Positions 47,495 through 59,254 of a stretch of DNA of 64,000 nucleotides are shown here, one piece after another. The notes under the pieces are model-generated. The model was not told where the DNA came from, made no database searches, and saw only the letters and a list, made by a program, of their open reading frames with translations. The first letter of the stretch is position 1; every line of letters starts with the position of its first letter. The position numbers and the translations under genes are program-made. This DNA comes from Saururus chinensis. Lineage: Eukaryota; Streptophyta; Magnoliopsida; Piperales; Saururaceae. Location of the stretch: positions 4,030,001 to 4,094,000 of the forward strand of contig CP141141.1 in the NCBI GenBank assembly GCA_035235625.1, written 5' to 3'.

Positions 47495-49765
47495 ATGAAT
47501 GGGGAAGGTTTGAAGAATCGGGCAGCTGGGATGTGTTCCCGGGTTCTGCCTTGGCACCCAGCAAAGCTTCAAACATGGAGTCGGATGATCGGAGAATGTT
47601 CATCCAGGGGGCACTGGAAGGATGTCATCTGCCACTATGTCCGACTGAAAGCAGCTGAAGACGTGCCGCCGGTGGACCCTTCCACCTTCCCTCTCGTCGT
47701 CAAAGCCTGCGCCAAGCTAAGTTCCTTTAGGAATGGCGTCTCCGTCCATGCAGATGTGGTCAAGTTGGGCCTCCAGTCTTATGCCTCGATTGCCAATTCC
47801 ATCATGGACTTTTACATGAAATGTGGTTCTGTGGAGTCCGCACTCGACGTTTTTTCCAGCGCAGCGAGCAGAGACTCTGTCTCCTGGAACGTGGTGCTCT
47901 GTGGGTTGCTTGGTCAAGGCGAGTTCGAGGAGGGGTTGAGCTTGTTTATGCAAGCGAAATTGGATGGGTTCAGACCAAATGTTGCTACTTTGGTCCTTGT
48001 GCTTCAAGCTTGTTGGAATGTGGGTGCTGCCCATGAAGCTTTAAGCCTTCATGGCCACATAATCCGGATTGGGTTCCTGTCTGATGTTTCAGTGGCGAAT
48101 TCTTTGTTGAGCATGTATGTGAAAATGGCCGACGTAAATAGTGCGCGGAGAGTGTTTGATGAAATGTTTGAACGAGATGTGATCTCTTGGAGTGTGATGA
48201 TGAGTGGGTATGCGAAAAGTGGGGAGCCTCAGCGATCATTTTCTTTGTTTAGAGACATGTGTGGAGAGGGTGCGGTGTCTGTAGATGGGGTCTGTATGGT
48301 AGCCATTCTTCAAGCTTGTAGTAGGGCTGGTGATGATTATAAAGGAAGATCAGTTCATGGACAAGTAGTTAGAAGAGGTTTTGTTTTAGATTCCTTTGTG
48401 GGAAATTCTCTTGTAGATATGTATTCTAAGTGTCTTGATGTAGAGTCTAGTTGTAACGTCTTCAATGAGATGCCAAATAAAACTGTTGTTTCATGGAATT
48501 CAGCTCTATCCGGATTAATATATAACGAGAAGCATATGGAAGTCATGGAGCTATTCAGATTAATGAAGGAGGCCGGACTTGAGGCGGATGCGGTGACCTT
48601 GGTGAATCTCCTTCAACTGTGTAGGAGCTATGAGGAGGCAAATCGGTGTAAAAGCATCCATTCATACATAATTCGAAAGGGGCTCGGCGCAAATGAGCTG
48701 GTTTTGAACACATTATTGGATAGTTACTCTAAATGTGAAATGGTGGAGCTTGCTCTCGAGCTTTTTGGAAGGCTAGCGAGAAAGAATCTGGTAGTATGGA
48801 GTACAATGATTGGGGCCCTCGCTCGTTGCGGCAAGCCCGATGCAGCCATGTCCCTTTTCCATGAGATGAAGCAGGTACAACAGAGGCCTAATTGGGTTAC
48901 CATGTTGAGCCTTATAGAATCTTGCTCTGTTTCAGCTGATCTTGAAAGGTCAAGGTGGGCTCATAGTATAGTGCTGAAGACAGGGATGGGTGGTAATGTG
49001 GCTGTTGGGACAGCCCTTTTGGAGATGTATGCAAAGTGTGGGGAGATACCTGCCTCCAGAAAAATGTTTGATGAAATGCCTGCTAGAAACGTATTATCAT
49101 GGTGCGCAATGATAGCGGGCTATGGTATGAACGGAGCCGTCCATGAGGCAGTGGCTTTGTTTCAAGATATGAAATTACACGGAATTAAGCCCAACGAAGT
49201 GACATTTCTTTCAGTACTATCCGCCTGCAGCCATGGGGGACTGGTAGAAGAAGGGCGTTTCATCTTTGAAGAAATGATTCGAGATCATGGGATCAAGCCA
49301 AGCTCAGAGCATTTTTCATGCATGGTGGACATGTTAGGACGAGCTGGGGAGCTCGAAAAAGCCATAGACTTGATCGAGAAGATGCCACAAGATGTAGACT
49401 CTGGAGCTAGTGTTTGGGGTGCATTACTCAGTGCTTGCACAAATTCTGGCCGCAGTGAGCTTGGAAGGCGAGTGCTGCCGCACGTTCTTGAGCTAGAGCC
49501 TTCGAATTCAACCTCTTATCAACTAGCTGCAAACATGTATGCCAAGGGCGGGCAGTGGTCTGACTTGGCCCAAGTGAGACGGCTGGTGAAGGAGAAGGGG
49601 TTGAAGGTGGTTGCTGGATACAGCTTGGTGCATGTGGGACATAGGGCTTGTAAGTTCGTTGCTGGAGATAGGTCTAATCCCCAGGCTGACGAGATCTATG
49701 CACTAGTTAAGGACTTGCATAAATGTATAAAGAGGAATGGAACAATGATGGATACATGTAGATAA
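47495..49765 (+). CDS. PLS-class pentatricopeptide repeat protein (At2g17210-like)
   Basis: An organelle RNA-binding protein; PLS-class PPRs act in RNA editing and processing in mitochondria or plastids (family knowledge). One uninterrupted frame of 756 residues, intronless as usual. Repeats run from about residue 60 to 640, with typical phrases such as SVANSLLSMYVKMADVNSAR, VISWSVMMSGYAKSG and VGTALLEMYAKCGEIPASRK. The C-terminus has the E and E+ extensions (GASVWGALLSACTNSGRSEL onward to about 740) but no DYW deaminase domain, so any editing role would need a DYW partner. Several blocks (RDSVSWNVV, CSVSADLERS, VVAGYSLV) agree with Arabidopsis At2g17210 as I remember it. The true start may be Met13 (MCSRVLP) rather than Met1. 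No frameshift or stop. Confidence 0.95.
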   Translation: MNGEGLKNRAAGMCSRVLPWHPAKLQTWSRMIGECSSRGHWKDVICHYVRLKAAEDVPPVDPSTFPLVVKACAKLSSFRNGVSVHADVVKLGLQSYASIANSIMDFYMKCGSVESALDVFSSAASRDSVSWNVVLCGLLGQGEFEEGLSLFMQAKLDGFRPNVATLVLVLQACWNVGAAHEALSLHGHIIRIGFLSDVSVANSLLSMYVKMADVNSARRVFDEMFERDVISWSVMMSGYAKSGEPQRSFSLFRDMCGEGAVSVDGVCMVAILQACSRAGDDYKGRSVHGQVVRRGFVLDSFVGNSLVDMYSKCLDVESSCNVFNEMPNKTVVSWNSALSGLIYNEKHMEVMELFRLMKEAGLEADAVTLVNLLQLCRSYEEANRCKSIHSYIIRKGLGANELVLNTLLDSYSKCEMVELALELFGRLARKNLVVWSTMIGALARCGKPDAAMSLFHEMKQVQQRPNWVTMLSLIESCSVSADLERSRWAHSIVLKTGMGGNVAVGTALLEMYAKCGEIPASRKMFDEMPARNVLSWCAMIAGYGMNGAVHEAVALFQDMKLHGIKPNEVTFLSVLSACSHGGLVEEGRFIFEEMIRDHGIKPSSEHFSCMVDMLGRAGELEKAIDLIEKMPQDVDSGASVWGALLSACTNSGRSELGRRVLPHVLELEPSNSTSYQLAANMYAKGGQWSDLAQVRRLVKEKGLKVVAGYSLVHVGHRACKFVAGDRSNPQADEIYALVKDLHKCIKRNGTMMDTCR

Positions 49766-50614
49766 GGTGATGGCTAGGAGGGGAGATCGATGAGATATTA
49801 ATAGGTACGCAACGGGAACGACAATTTATTGCTCATTACAACTGGTGAATGACACGAACACGTCCTTCTTGTAGAATGATTCTATTGCCTCCGACTCCGT
49901 ACACCTCATTCCTCCTTATTTAACATTTTTAGGGGTAATGAATCTTTATTATAGGGAAATATGAAATTATTCTTTTTATAAAGACTTGCAAATTAAGATT
50001 TGTGTTATCCACTCAAAAGGTATTTTTAATGTTCAACTTTGATAGCCTAAAGGAATGTATGAAATTTTTTGATATTTGAGATCAACGGCGCACAAGCTAA
50101 GTGGACATGAGTGGTAATGGTGTATGCGCTAACATATATATCTCACGGCTAATAGGTTTTCTTGCATTCCTTACGTTGGAGTCATTGTCTGAGTAGAACA
50201 TTAAATACGCTTCCCATCCACTAGATCCCCTTCCATTAGAACTTCGTCGTTGACCCCTCACGCGATGCCATAGCCATGATTATCCCTATCCCTCATCATC
50301 TTGGCCCATGTTTTGGTCGCTGCCCTTGCTCCTTCTTCTCCACTTCCAGCTCCACTCCAGCAAGTAAGTGCATCACCAAATAATTGCTTCTCCAGAATTG
50401 ATGATGAATGTGGCTTAGGAGACTATCTACCGTGATTCAGGTACTCCCAATTTTGTTTTTCTTGTGCAGCTTATTTATTTGTCATCATTGGAAAACAATG
50501 TTCGCCATTCTTCTCGACCATAGTTTTTTGTTCAAGACATGCACGCATAAGCGAGCTGATAGGGTAATATGGGGGAAGCTTTCATGCTGTAGCGAATCGT
50601 GATCGGCTTGTGAA
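49766..50614. other. PPR 3' flank, no gene seen
   Basis: AT-rich 3' region followed by unrecognised sequence. It ends in the target duplication CTTGTGAA (50607-50614). Confidence 0.35.
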
Positions 50615-51302
50615 CATGGAATGCCGTATTGATACAGATGAGAGTATTGATGACTATGGATATGGGTACGCACCGATGATACGCTTGGTATGTGCCGAAA
50701 CGGGCGTAAACCCTTTTATAAATATAAAAAAATATTATAACTAATAATATATCATTATAATACTTCTTTTAGAGCATAATAAGATCATTAAATGTCGTAT
50801 AAACTGATACAAATAATCTAAAATCAATTTATTTGGAACCATACACTATTATGTTCTTCGTCTCATACAAATTATTGCTCATTCTTTCCCATATTAAGTG
50901 CTCTAAAATTACTTTATTTTAAAAATAAATATGAGTCTAAGTTATATGTTTAAATCAATGTATATTTGTGGAGCACTATATGTAAAAAAAATAATTATGT
51001 AAATTACATGGACCTACCCGTATTCATCTCATATAACTTTAAAAATATTATTTTTTAATATATCAAAAATATAAACTTTTAAAGAAGTTGGGTTTGAATT
51101 GTATTTTTGTTTTTAAGAAAAATTTTCAATTTTTTTTCGAAAATTTTTTTTTTTAAATAAAAAAATATTTTTTAATATCATATCGATATGATACGGCCGA
51201 TACATATTGCAATCCAGTGTGGGGGGCATACGACCCCCCCTCAACCGATATGGGTACGTATCAGTCGATACGGTGCCGTATCGACCGATACGGCCTTCCA
51301 TG
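50615..51302. mobile_element. hAT-like non-autonomous element, copy 4 (688 bp)
   Basis: Perfectly complementary termini CATGGAA (50615) and TTCCATG (ending 51302), with a perfect 8-bp duplication CTTGTGAA at 50607-50614 and 51303-51310. The subterminal CGATAC/GTATCG clusters (51180-51295) and the AT-rich middle match copy 1. This is the best-preserved set of borders in the family. Confidence 0.9.
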
Positions 51303-52159
51303 CTTGTGAAGCAACGCCGACAGTTCACTTTTTCGGAGCACGCGATACCACGTGACACACATATCTCCCAATTCGCACACGCCGTCACAAATGTTTTGCT
51401 TCCTTTTTTTCGTGTTGCCAAAATTGTCAATACGGGAAGTTATCCTAACAAACTCTTTCTTCTTATGCTCTATTAAAAAACTCTTTTTTCTCACCCGCCG
51501 TACCGCAAGTGAACATAGAAACCTTTCCAGCTTTCGTGGCCAGTCAAATTTGAACATCAGGTCATATCAAGCCTTTAACATTGGATCACCATTCTTGATC
51601 GTTGTACCCATTATAAGGACTCATGTGTAAAGTGGTCAAGAAGTCATTCTCGGACAAAGGAGGTAAATTTTTACTGTATTTATTTTTTTATTACATATAT
51701 CAATGTATTTCACTCCTAAGCATATATTTTAATTCATTAACTTTATTTATTGCATCTATCAACGTGCTTTAGACAAAACTATATATTCTAATAAGTACAT
51801 TGAACCACAATGTACAGTTAGTTCAATTTGATATAGTACTTATGAATTGCTTTACCAGATTTGAGTTGTTCATAGTAGTTGTCATATGCCCAATTTATAT
51901 ATATCATTCATTAAAGGCAATTGATCCAAAATGGAGAGTATAATAATCAAGCTTATAATTAGTAATTTAATTTATATTTTTTATTTTTAAGGTAAAATTT
52001 AATTATTTATATATTCTTATTATTCAGATCACTTTAATGGATGATAAAGAGTACACAAGCCCTATCAGCATATTAGCACAAATACAGGATAAGCATGTCA
52101 ATTAGATTTTGACTTACCTCTTGAAAATGATAATGGAATTCAAGTGATTTAAATGTTTC
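51303..52159. other. Intergenic upstream of the FAR1-related remnant
   Basis: No gene recognised; probably the decayed 5' region and introns of the FAR1-related sequence. Confidence 0.3.
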
Positions 52160-54260
52160 TGTGACGGATAAAGGTGAATCAAGCTGGATCCCTAAAGTTG
52201 GCATAGAATTTGACAACGAAGAACATGCTTATGATTTTTATAATAAATATAGTGAAAAAAACATGATTCAGTGTTCGAAAAACATGGATAACTTGAAACA
52301 AGGACCAATTTGTGCGAGTTAGAAAATATTGTTGCTCAAAAGAAGGTTTTAGAACTAAAGATAAACGTAGGGAGGTTGTTAAGAATCCTCGTGCATTGAT
52401 ACAAACGGGATGCGGAGCACATATAAAATATGTACTCCAACCTAATTGTAAATTTCGTATTACCCACTTTGAGCCTGCTCATAACCATGGACTCGTAACA
52501 CTTTCAAAAGTTCACTATTTGAAGTCTCACAGACATTTAACAAAGGCTCATATTGCTACTGCAAACTTAGCATCTAGTTCATGAATTGCACCTAAAGCAC
52601 TAATTGAATTTATGAGTAGACAAGTTGGTGGTCGAGAGAATCTTAGTTGTCTTCCTCTAAATTATAGAAATTACTTGAGAACAAAAAGAACAAATCAATG
52701 ATAAAAGGAGATGCAGGAGCTATAATTGAATATTTTAGAACAAAACAAATGGAAAATCCATCATTTTTTCACTCCTATCAATTAGATAAAAGATGACCTA
52801 ATCACTAATATTTTTTGGGTTGATTCAAAATCATTAGTTGATTATGCTAATTTTGGTGATGTCATTTGCTTTGATACAACCTATGAAACAAACAAGGATA
52901 GTAGGCCATTCGGTGTTCTTTGTTGGAGTAAATCATCATAGGCAGACAATCATATTTGGTGCATCTCTTCTATGTAGTGAAATTGTTGATTCTTTTAGAT
53001 GATTATTTGAAACTTTTATTAAGGCAATGTCTGGTGAAAAGCCCCAAAGTATTTTCATTTATCAATCTGCTGCAATGGGTAGAGCAATATTAGTAGTGAT
53101 CCAAAGAGCTCATCATCGTCTTTGTATTTGACCTATATATCAAAATGTAGCAAAGAATCTCAGTTATATTTTTAGTGCTTCTAGAACATTTAAAAATGAT
53201 TTTAGAAAGTGCATATTTGATTATGAAGAAGAGATAGAAATTTTAAGTGCTTGGCAATGTATGAGTGTAAAATATGAATTAGGGAACAATAAATGGTTTA
53301 AACATTTATTTGTAGAGAAGGAAAAGTGGGCATTAGTATATGGGCGGAATACATTTTGCGCACATATGAAAATTACCCAAAGAAGTGAAAGTATGAATAG
53401 TATCCTAAAGCGTTATTTGAGTTGTAAGCGCAATTTGCTTGAGCTTTTTAACCATTTTGAAAGGGTTGTTGAGGATTGTCGGTATAATGAATCTAGAGTT
53501 GATTTTCACATGAAAGAAACAATACTATAATTATATGCACCTATTCAGATTTTAGAGCATGCTTCTACTATGTATACACAAACTATGTTTGCAATGTTTG
53601 AAAATGAATTTAAGGTTTTTCTAAATTGTGCAATTTACATAAGGGGTGAGGAAGGAACTGTAACTGAATACAAAGTTAATGTGAATGGAAAACCTCATGA
53701 ATTTACTGTCAAGTATGACTCATTTGAAGATTCACTTGTATGTAGTTGTAAGAAAGTTGAATTTGTCGGGATACTTTATGGGCATGCATTGAAAGTCCTC
53801 AACTTTAGAAATATACATGTGCTTTTGCCTAGATATATTTTAAAGAGGTGGACAAGAGATGCTAAAAGTGGAATGGTATTCAATAGTCATGAAGATACAA
53901 TACAAGCCGATTGTAAAGTTGCATTAGGAAGACGTTACAATGAATTGTGTCTTGACTATGTAAAGATACTATCAAGGGTTGCAGAGATAGATGAATCATA
54001 TTTAATTGCTTAAGAGTATTAACACAAACTTTTGAAGGCAATTGAAGAAAGTTTGAGTAGATTATCCTTTGCTACCACTCCAAGCAACCATGCAAATATG
54101 GAGAATGCACCATGTATCACTAGCCATGAACAAAATGGTACATTCGGTCCAATTGAAAAATCAGTGGGTTGTAGTACTTGAATGATTAAAAGTTGTCTTG
54201 AGAAAAAGTTAAGTAGAAATCGGAGGAAAAAACTATCCAATTTAACCCAATCCTCTTTAT
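52160..54260 (+). pseudogene. FAR1/FHY3-related sequence (MULE-transposase-derived), decayed
   Basis: FRS proteins are transcription factors domesticated from Mutator transposases. Pieces appear in the right order across frames. The FAR1 zinc-binding DNA domain starts near 52165 (IPKVGIEFDNEEHAYDFYNK) and runs through RKYCCSKEGFR, CGAHIKY and FEPAHNHGL. The transposase core follows ([29 protein letters not shown], then ITQRSESMNSILKRYLSCKR). Last is the SWIM region (53720-53830). It is dead. There are several in-frame stops (for example after NLASSS at 52582 and in the core near 52940-52980). The second catalytic acidic position reads IYQSAAM instead of TDQ-x-AM. The SWIM finger has lost its third Cys (GILYGHALK). 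It could be an old gene copy or a remnant of a MULE. Confidence 0.85.
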
Positions 54261-55365
54261 ATACTCAACTCACAAGGGTAAAACTTGGAAGGTAACAACT
54301 TATTGTTATATAATACATCATTGATAACATTTTTAGCTAATATTTATTAACATGTTTTTTAGGGATTACCACATTCAAGTATAAATAATGGTAGTGTTCC
54401 GAACACATGGCAACCATATATACTAGGCACTCCCATTTCCTCACAACATTACCAAGGTTCTTATCTACAATTACTTCATATATTTAATTTGCTATCATAT
54501 ATTTTAGCTTCATCATGCACAATAAGTAAGATAATTTGATTTTTTTTGTAATGTAGAAATCTTGTGCAAACTCTAATATAGAATGAATGGAAGCGAGAAT
54601 TAACCACTTAGGTAGTGTTTTGTATTTAAATATGTTTGTGGATTTCTTATATATCATTAACAAGTTTAATTGACAATATATGCAGGTAACACTCCCTCCA
54701 TCTCTAATTTGGTAGCATGACTCTTTCAAAGATCGTATGTGCTTCATGAATATATTTTGATGGCAATATTAATCTTTTGTACATGATGATACATTGAATA
54801 TATTAGATCAATCAATCTTTTTAGTAGGCTTATGGAAGAAGAGATGGTTTGAGAATAACTATTGGCTATTTTTTATTTTTGATAAGTGGCGTCTATGTTA
54901 CTTTTGCCTCTTACTTCTTAGTATTACAGAAACTATACAAGACAAGAAAAATCAGTGAAGTAAATGCTTGATATTAATTTCTGAAATTAACAGCTCCCCA
55001 GTGCCACTTTGAGTAGACACAATACAATCAGCCAAGAATATCCTTGACCTTTGAATTAATTAAGTATTTGATAGAAAACTAAGAACAAGTATTTACGCTA
55101 ATAATTGATATAAATTCATCTATTCTCAATTCTAATGGGTTTGTATGTAAATATTTCTCCTCTTTACTTCCTCCTCCCCTCTCTCCCTATATCATTTGAC
55201 AACAAATACTTCCTTCCCTCCATTGAGATGTCTTCTTTGGTCCTCATTCCTCCCTAGAACCAACATTGCAAAGAGAAAAATCCTAGAGCAAGAATTTCGA
55301 CTCGAAGTCCTCCTTCTATTCCCTTCAATACCATTCTTTCTCCTCAGCCGTCGTTCTCTCCGTCG
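54261..55365. other. Intergenic, no gene seen
   Basis: AT-rich on both strands, with no recognisable protein. The last 200 bp is C/T-rich and may be the 5' flank of the following conserved remnant. Confidence 0.3.
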
Positions 55366-55888
55366 ATGGTATTGTCCAGAGCTCTGGGAGCTGATAAGGT
55401 GTCGGGGCTAATGGTGGATGACAAGCCACAACTGGCAAGGAAGAGCCCGCTGCACAAAGTTGACATGTCATCCCTCAAATGGGGGAACCGGCTGAATCTT
55501 TGCCCCATCAACTACGGTGCATACATCTTCCACTTGAGCTCCAAAAATCCCCTCTCTCTGATTGCGACCAAATACATCTCTCTCAATACCAGCCACCCCC
55601 TAGACAAGCCCTCTCATCTTCCCTTCCTCATTTTTCCCTTTGAAAGATCTCAGCACCTTTCGCCGCTGATTATGGGATGATGAGGAGCATGAGAGCATCA
55701 AGAAGAAGCTTCACATTCATTTTCAAAGTCTAACAACAACTAGTTTTTTGCATAAGAATGTGGAAGAGTTGGGATTTGTGGGTATTACTCCATGGAATCT
55801 AAGAACAAGAAGAGCTGCTTGCGATTCTATGGCCAAAATTGCCCTGGACAAAGGGGGAAAGGCAGATCCTGATGATTGTCCTTAGCTG
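55366..55888 (+). pseudogene. Conserved plant protein of unknown function, disrupted copy
   Basis: The first part reads MVLSRALGADKVSGLMVDDK, then ARKSPLHKVDMSSLKWGNRL. The last part, in a different frame, reads DDEEHESIKKKLHIHFQ and then PWNLRTRRAAC, ending at TAG (55886-55888). These two halves together look like a single conserved plant protein with an acidic central region and a PWNLRTRRAAC motif, but I cannot name the family. The middle (about 55490-55675) contains stops in the second frame and no clean intron. Either an intron is hidden there or the copy is frameshifted. I favour a pseudogene. Confidence 0.4.
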
Positions 55889-55992
55889 GAACTTGAGGCG
55901 AGATCATCGATGGAGGCATATTATCTTTTTCGGCTAACGCAATCTCCATTGGGACACCATGTTCACATGTACGAATTGGTGCATCAAATGTG
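55889..55992. other. Short spacer
   Basis: About 100 bp between the conserved remnant and the LTR-like start; nothing recognised. Confidence 0.3.
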
Positions 55993-56773
55993 TGACACCC
56001 CGTGTTCCGATTACGCCTAAACCGAGGGGTTAGGGGAAATTATATAAATTTTAATTAATTTTTAAGGGGTTTCAATAGATGTAATCTCAATATATGAATA
56101 GAGCTCAAAGTAACGAGCATAACGAACCTAAGAACATGTGAAATGGAAGTTGGGAATAAAAGTTATGACCTCGGGAAACGTACCATATGGGCGGGACCCA
56201 CTTTAAAAGAGTGAGATATAACCTACCCACGTAGGATATAATTTTGAAGGGATTGTCGATATGAGTCCATCGGTACGAAAAATGCACGATTCCGACTTCA
56301 GGATAAAAAGTTATTATATTTTAAAATTTAAATTGTATTCAAAGGAAATAACAATAAAATATTTAAAAAAAACGAAATTGATGGCGGAGCTGAGTTGTGA
56401 GCATTGAGCCGCGCTGAGCCGATCAATCCCGGTCGTCTGTGCGTCCGTGGAGCCGCTTGATCGTGCTGGTCCGCACGCAACGCATGCATTGGCGCGCACC
56501 GACCACGCGCGCGGTCCAATGCAAAAGGGAGATTTGTGGTCACGTGGTCTCACGTGTTTTAAATACGTCGTTCACTGTCGTTGCTCCACCGCTGGTGAAG
56601 CTTCTCCAGCCTATCACGATTCCCTCCCGACGGCGCTCCAGTCCGGTCGGACTCCTATTCATCTCCCGATGGCCTCCCCTCACTTCCGCCATCCTCTGTA
56701 GCGCTGCGCCCAGAATTCAAGCAGCCCTTCTCCCACATTATTTCTCTTTGAGACGCCTCCCCTCCCCTCCCCT
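55993..56773 (+). mobile_element. Partial gypsy-type LTR
   Basis: It starts TGTGACACCCCGTGTTCCG, a typical gypsy LTR terminus. A GC-rich stretch with a TTTAAATA motif (56558-56566) follows, much as in the solo LTR at 13287. No 3' terminus or target duplication is found, and a MITE interrupts the region at its right side. The open frames of 70-135 codons in the GC-rich part show no protein similarity that I recognise. Confidence 0.5.
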
Positions 56774-57029
56774 CAGGAGCGAATCCACGTATAAGACAAT
56801 AGGCTTAGTTATAGAGGGGCATGCTTATAAAATAAAGAAAAAATAAAAACTGCATTTAATATACCCTAAGAAGCTCCTACATTTCTTATTATAGTAGTTA
56901 TAACTACTTATTTTTAAAATTTTCTAATAGCATTTTCATTATAAGGTTTAGTAATTAATTTAAAAGAAAAATTAATTTATATGTATATATTTTTGACCCC
57001 CTTGATTAAAATTCTTGTGTCCGCCATTG
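56774..57029. mobile_element. hAT-type MITE with GTGGCGGA-like ends
   Basis: Left CAGGAGCGAATCCACG; right, in reverse, CAATGGCGGACACAAG. This resembles the CAGTGGCGGATCCAG ends common among plant hAT elements. The flanks are both CTCCCCT repeats, consistent with an 8-bp duplication but ambiguous because the sequence is simple. The interior is AT-rich, with the 'GACCCCCTTGATTAAAATT' block typical of this group. Confidence 0.6.
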
Positions 57030-57201
57030 CCTCCCCTCCCCTCCCCGCCGCACCCTCGAAATACATTTAAATTGGTAGCTTTGAATCCCGTCTCTGAAAG
57101 GCCGCGGGCGATCTCGTGCTCCCTCCCCTCAAATGGTTCTATTCGAGCTCGTGATGATTTTGAGGAATATGTGAATACAGGCTGTATAAACCATCTCCCA
57201 A

Positions 57202-59254
57202 ATGAGAGAGGAATACAAGTTGATGATGCAAAAATTGCTAGAGAATCAGTTCAAAGCAAGGGAGGAATTTGCGAACCGCGTCGGCGCCGTCATAAGGGAG
57301 ACGGCAGCAACGCGGAAAGGATTCGGGTGGTTCGGGCCTCACATGGAAGCTGCTACTCACGCCATTCTGGAGCGCATCCCACTGGCAGACCTCACTTTGG
57401 AAGTCAGGGACTGTCGGGTATCTTCAGTGTTACCCACCCTCTGTTCGCTTGAATGCTTCACTTAGCTAGCTGTGGCAGTGAATCTCCATTAGGGAGTTTT
57501 TTTTGTTTTATTAAATGAATCTTCTGTTTGTGTTGAAAAATGGTAGATACCCGTTTCGTCTGCATGTCAGTGTTTAGACTCTTGCAGCCTTCCCTCCTCC
57601 AGGCGCTTAGTGGTTTTGAATAAAGCAGACCTTGCAGACCCTTCACAAACTAAGGTACAAAATTTAGCATTGCATTTTATGACCAGAAAATGATTTCTTT
57701 TTTGCTCTTTGATTGCTCATTTCTTACCTGCAGAAGTGGATGAAATATTTTGAAGAACAGAACTTTCCATGTTACCGGGTAAATTCCCACAACAAGGATA
57801 ATATCAGGGAGGTTAGCTACAGTTTTACATTTTGAAATGTTGCATTTGTATTATTGAGCAATTCTGCTTCTGTGATTTATGGTGACAGCTATTTGATGCA
57901 TTCCTTTTTTTTCTTAAACCAGTTTATAAACTTTTTGCGAGCTCGAATTCGTGCATTGAAGGTGGGTCATTCTAATTATACAGCAACAGTAATGCTGGTT
58001 GGAATTCCCAACGTAGGCAAGTCTGCTATTGCAAAGTCTCTGCATCACATTGGGCGTATTAGTGCTGCAGGTTGCTAAGCCATTTTTGTGATTATTGACT
58101 ACTTCTGAGTTGCCTTTTCTCTTGTAAGGCTCCATCTGCTAATTTTTTATATGTCCCAAGAGAAGGGAAAGCTAAAGCATGCTATTGTGAGTCCTTCGCC
58201 TGGAGAGACAAAGGATATTAACAGCTACAAGGTTAGATGCTCAAAATCTGCTCATTATCTATGCGAGTGATATGCCGTTTGCTTTCTTTTATCCCTACTT
58301 CAAGAATTTTTAATGGCTACTTTCATTGCAGATTGCAAGCCATCCAAACATATACGTTATGGATACGCCAGGCATTCTACCCCCTAAAATTTTTGATGAT
58401 CAGACTGCCTCTAAGCTAGTTTTGACAGGTGTTTTACGCCTTCTGATTTCTCTCTGTTCTCTTCGACTTCATTTTGTATATTATTTGCTTGCAAGTTTTT
58501 GAAAAATGTTTTCATTCCGTTTGCACAGTACGTCATTTCTACAAATTATGTTTAGAATCTGGTTCGCATAAAACAGGTGCTATCAACGATAGTCTGGTTG
58601 GACAAGTTGAGCTTGCAGAATATTTGCTGGCCATTCTCAATTCAGATGAGAAGTACAAGCAGTGGGAAAAGTTAATCAAGGAGGAAGAAGACAAATTAAT
58701 GGTAGAGAAAGTCCAGACGGAAAAGCAAAGAAAAAGGCAATTTGCAACAGATCACACGCAGGTAACCAGTACATTTTTTGCAAAATGTCACAAGCCATTG
58801 GTGGCATCCATCTGATCCATAAAAGATTGTAAATAGAGCTTTATGTGTGGATGAACTGTTTTTTTTTTCTCTGTTTTCTTTTTTCAATTTTATTTTCTGG
58901 TCTTCTTCAGATTTCTTCTATATGCAGGACTTTGTAGTGAGAGATGTGCGGCGGATCCTTTTCAACTCGATTTCATCTTTTAAGGGGAATGTAGAGCATG
59001 AAAACCATATGGTTGAACTGATTGGAACTCAATTCATGGCCTTGCACGAAGCCTTCAGAACTCCCAAGGAATCAGGCGGGAACAAGAGAATAGCCAAAAA
59101 GTTGCTTGATCTCTATAGGACAGGCAGAATTGGCCATTATACTTTAGATCCTGCTCCTTTGTACGTTCAGAACCTTGCTTCTCTATTAACAATGTGTTTA
59201 ACATGTGTTTTACGATTTAATGATGATCATTTTCATATGCAGATGTTAATGTAA
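57202..59254 (+). CDS. SIN2: Circularly permuted GTPase of the SIN2/DGP3 (YlqF/MTG1) family
   Basis: A mitochondrial-type GTPase that assists ribosome assembly; Arabidopsis SIN2 mutants have short integuments (family knowledge). Exons: 57202-57417, 57547-57654, 57734-57811, 57923-58070, 58161-58231, 58332-58428, 58577-58761, 58928 onward, all GT..AG and in phase. The order G4 NKAD (97-100), then G1 GIPNVGKS (161-168), then G3 DTPG (218-221) is the circular permutation of the family. It continues through GQVELAEYLLAILNS to LLDLYRTGRIGHYTLD. The stop is at 59252-59254 if the last exon reads through. Alternatively a donor at about 59160 joins to an acceptor at about 59242. The ATG at 57202 gives MREEYKLMMQ, and a start further upstream is possible. 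The segment after VRD, expected ARIPLSSAN, reads CRIPVSSACQCLDSC, unusually rich in Cys. Confidence 0.93.
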
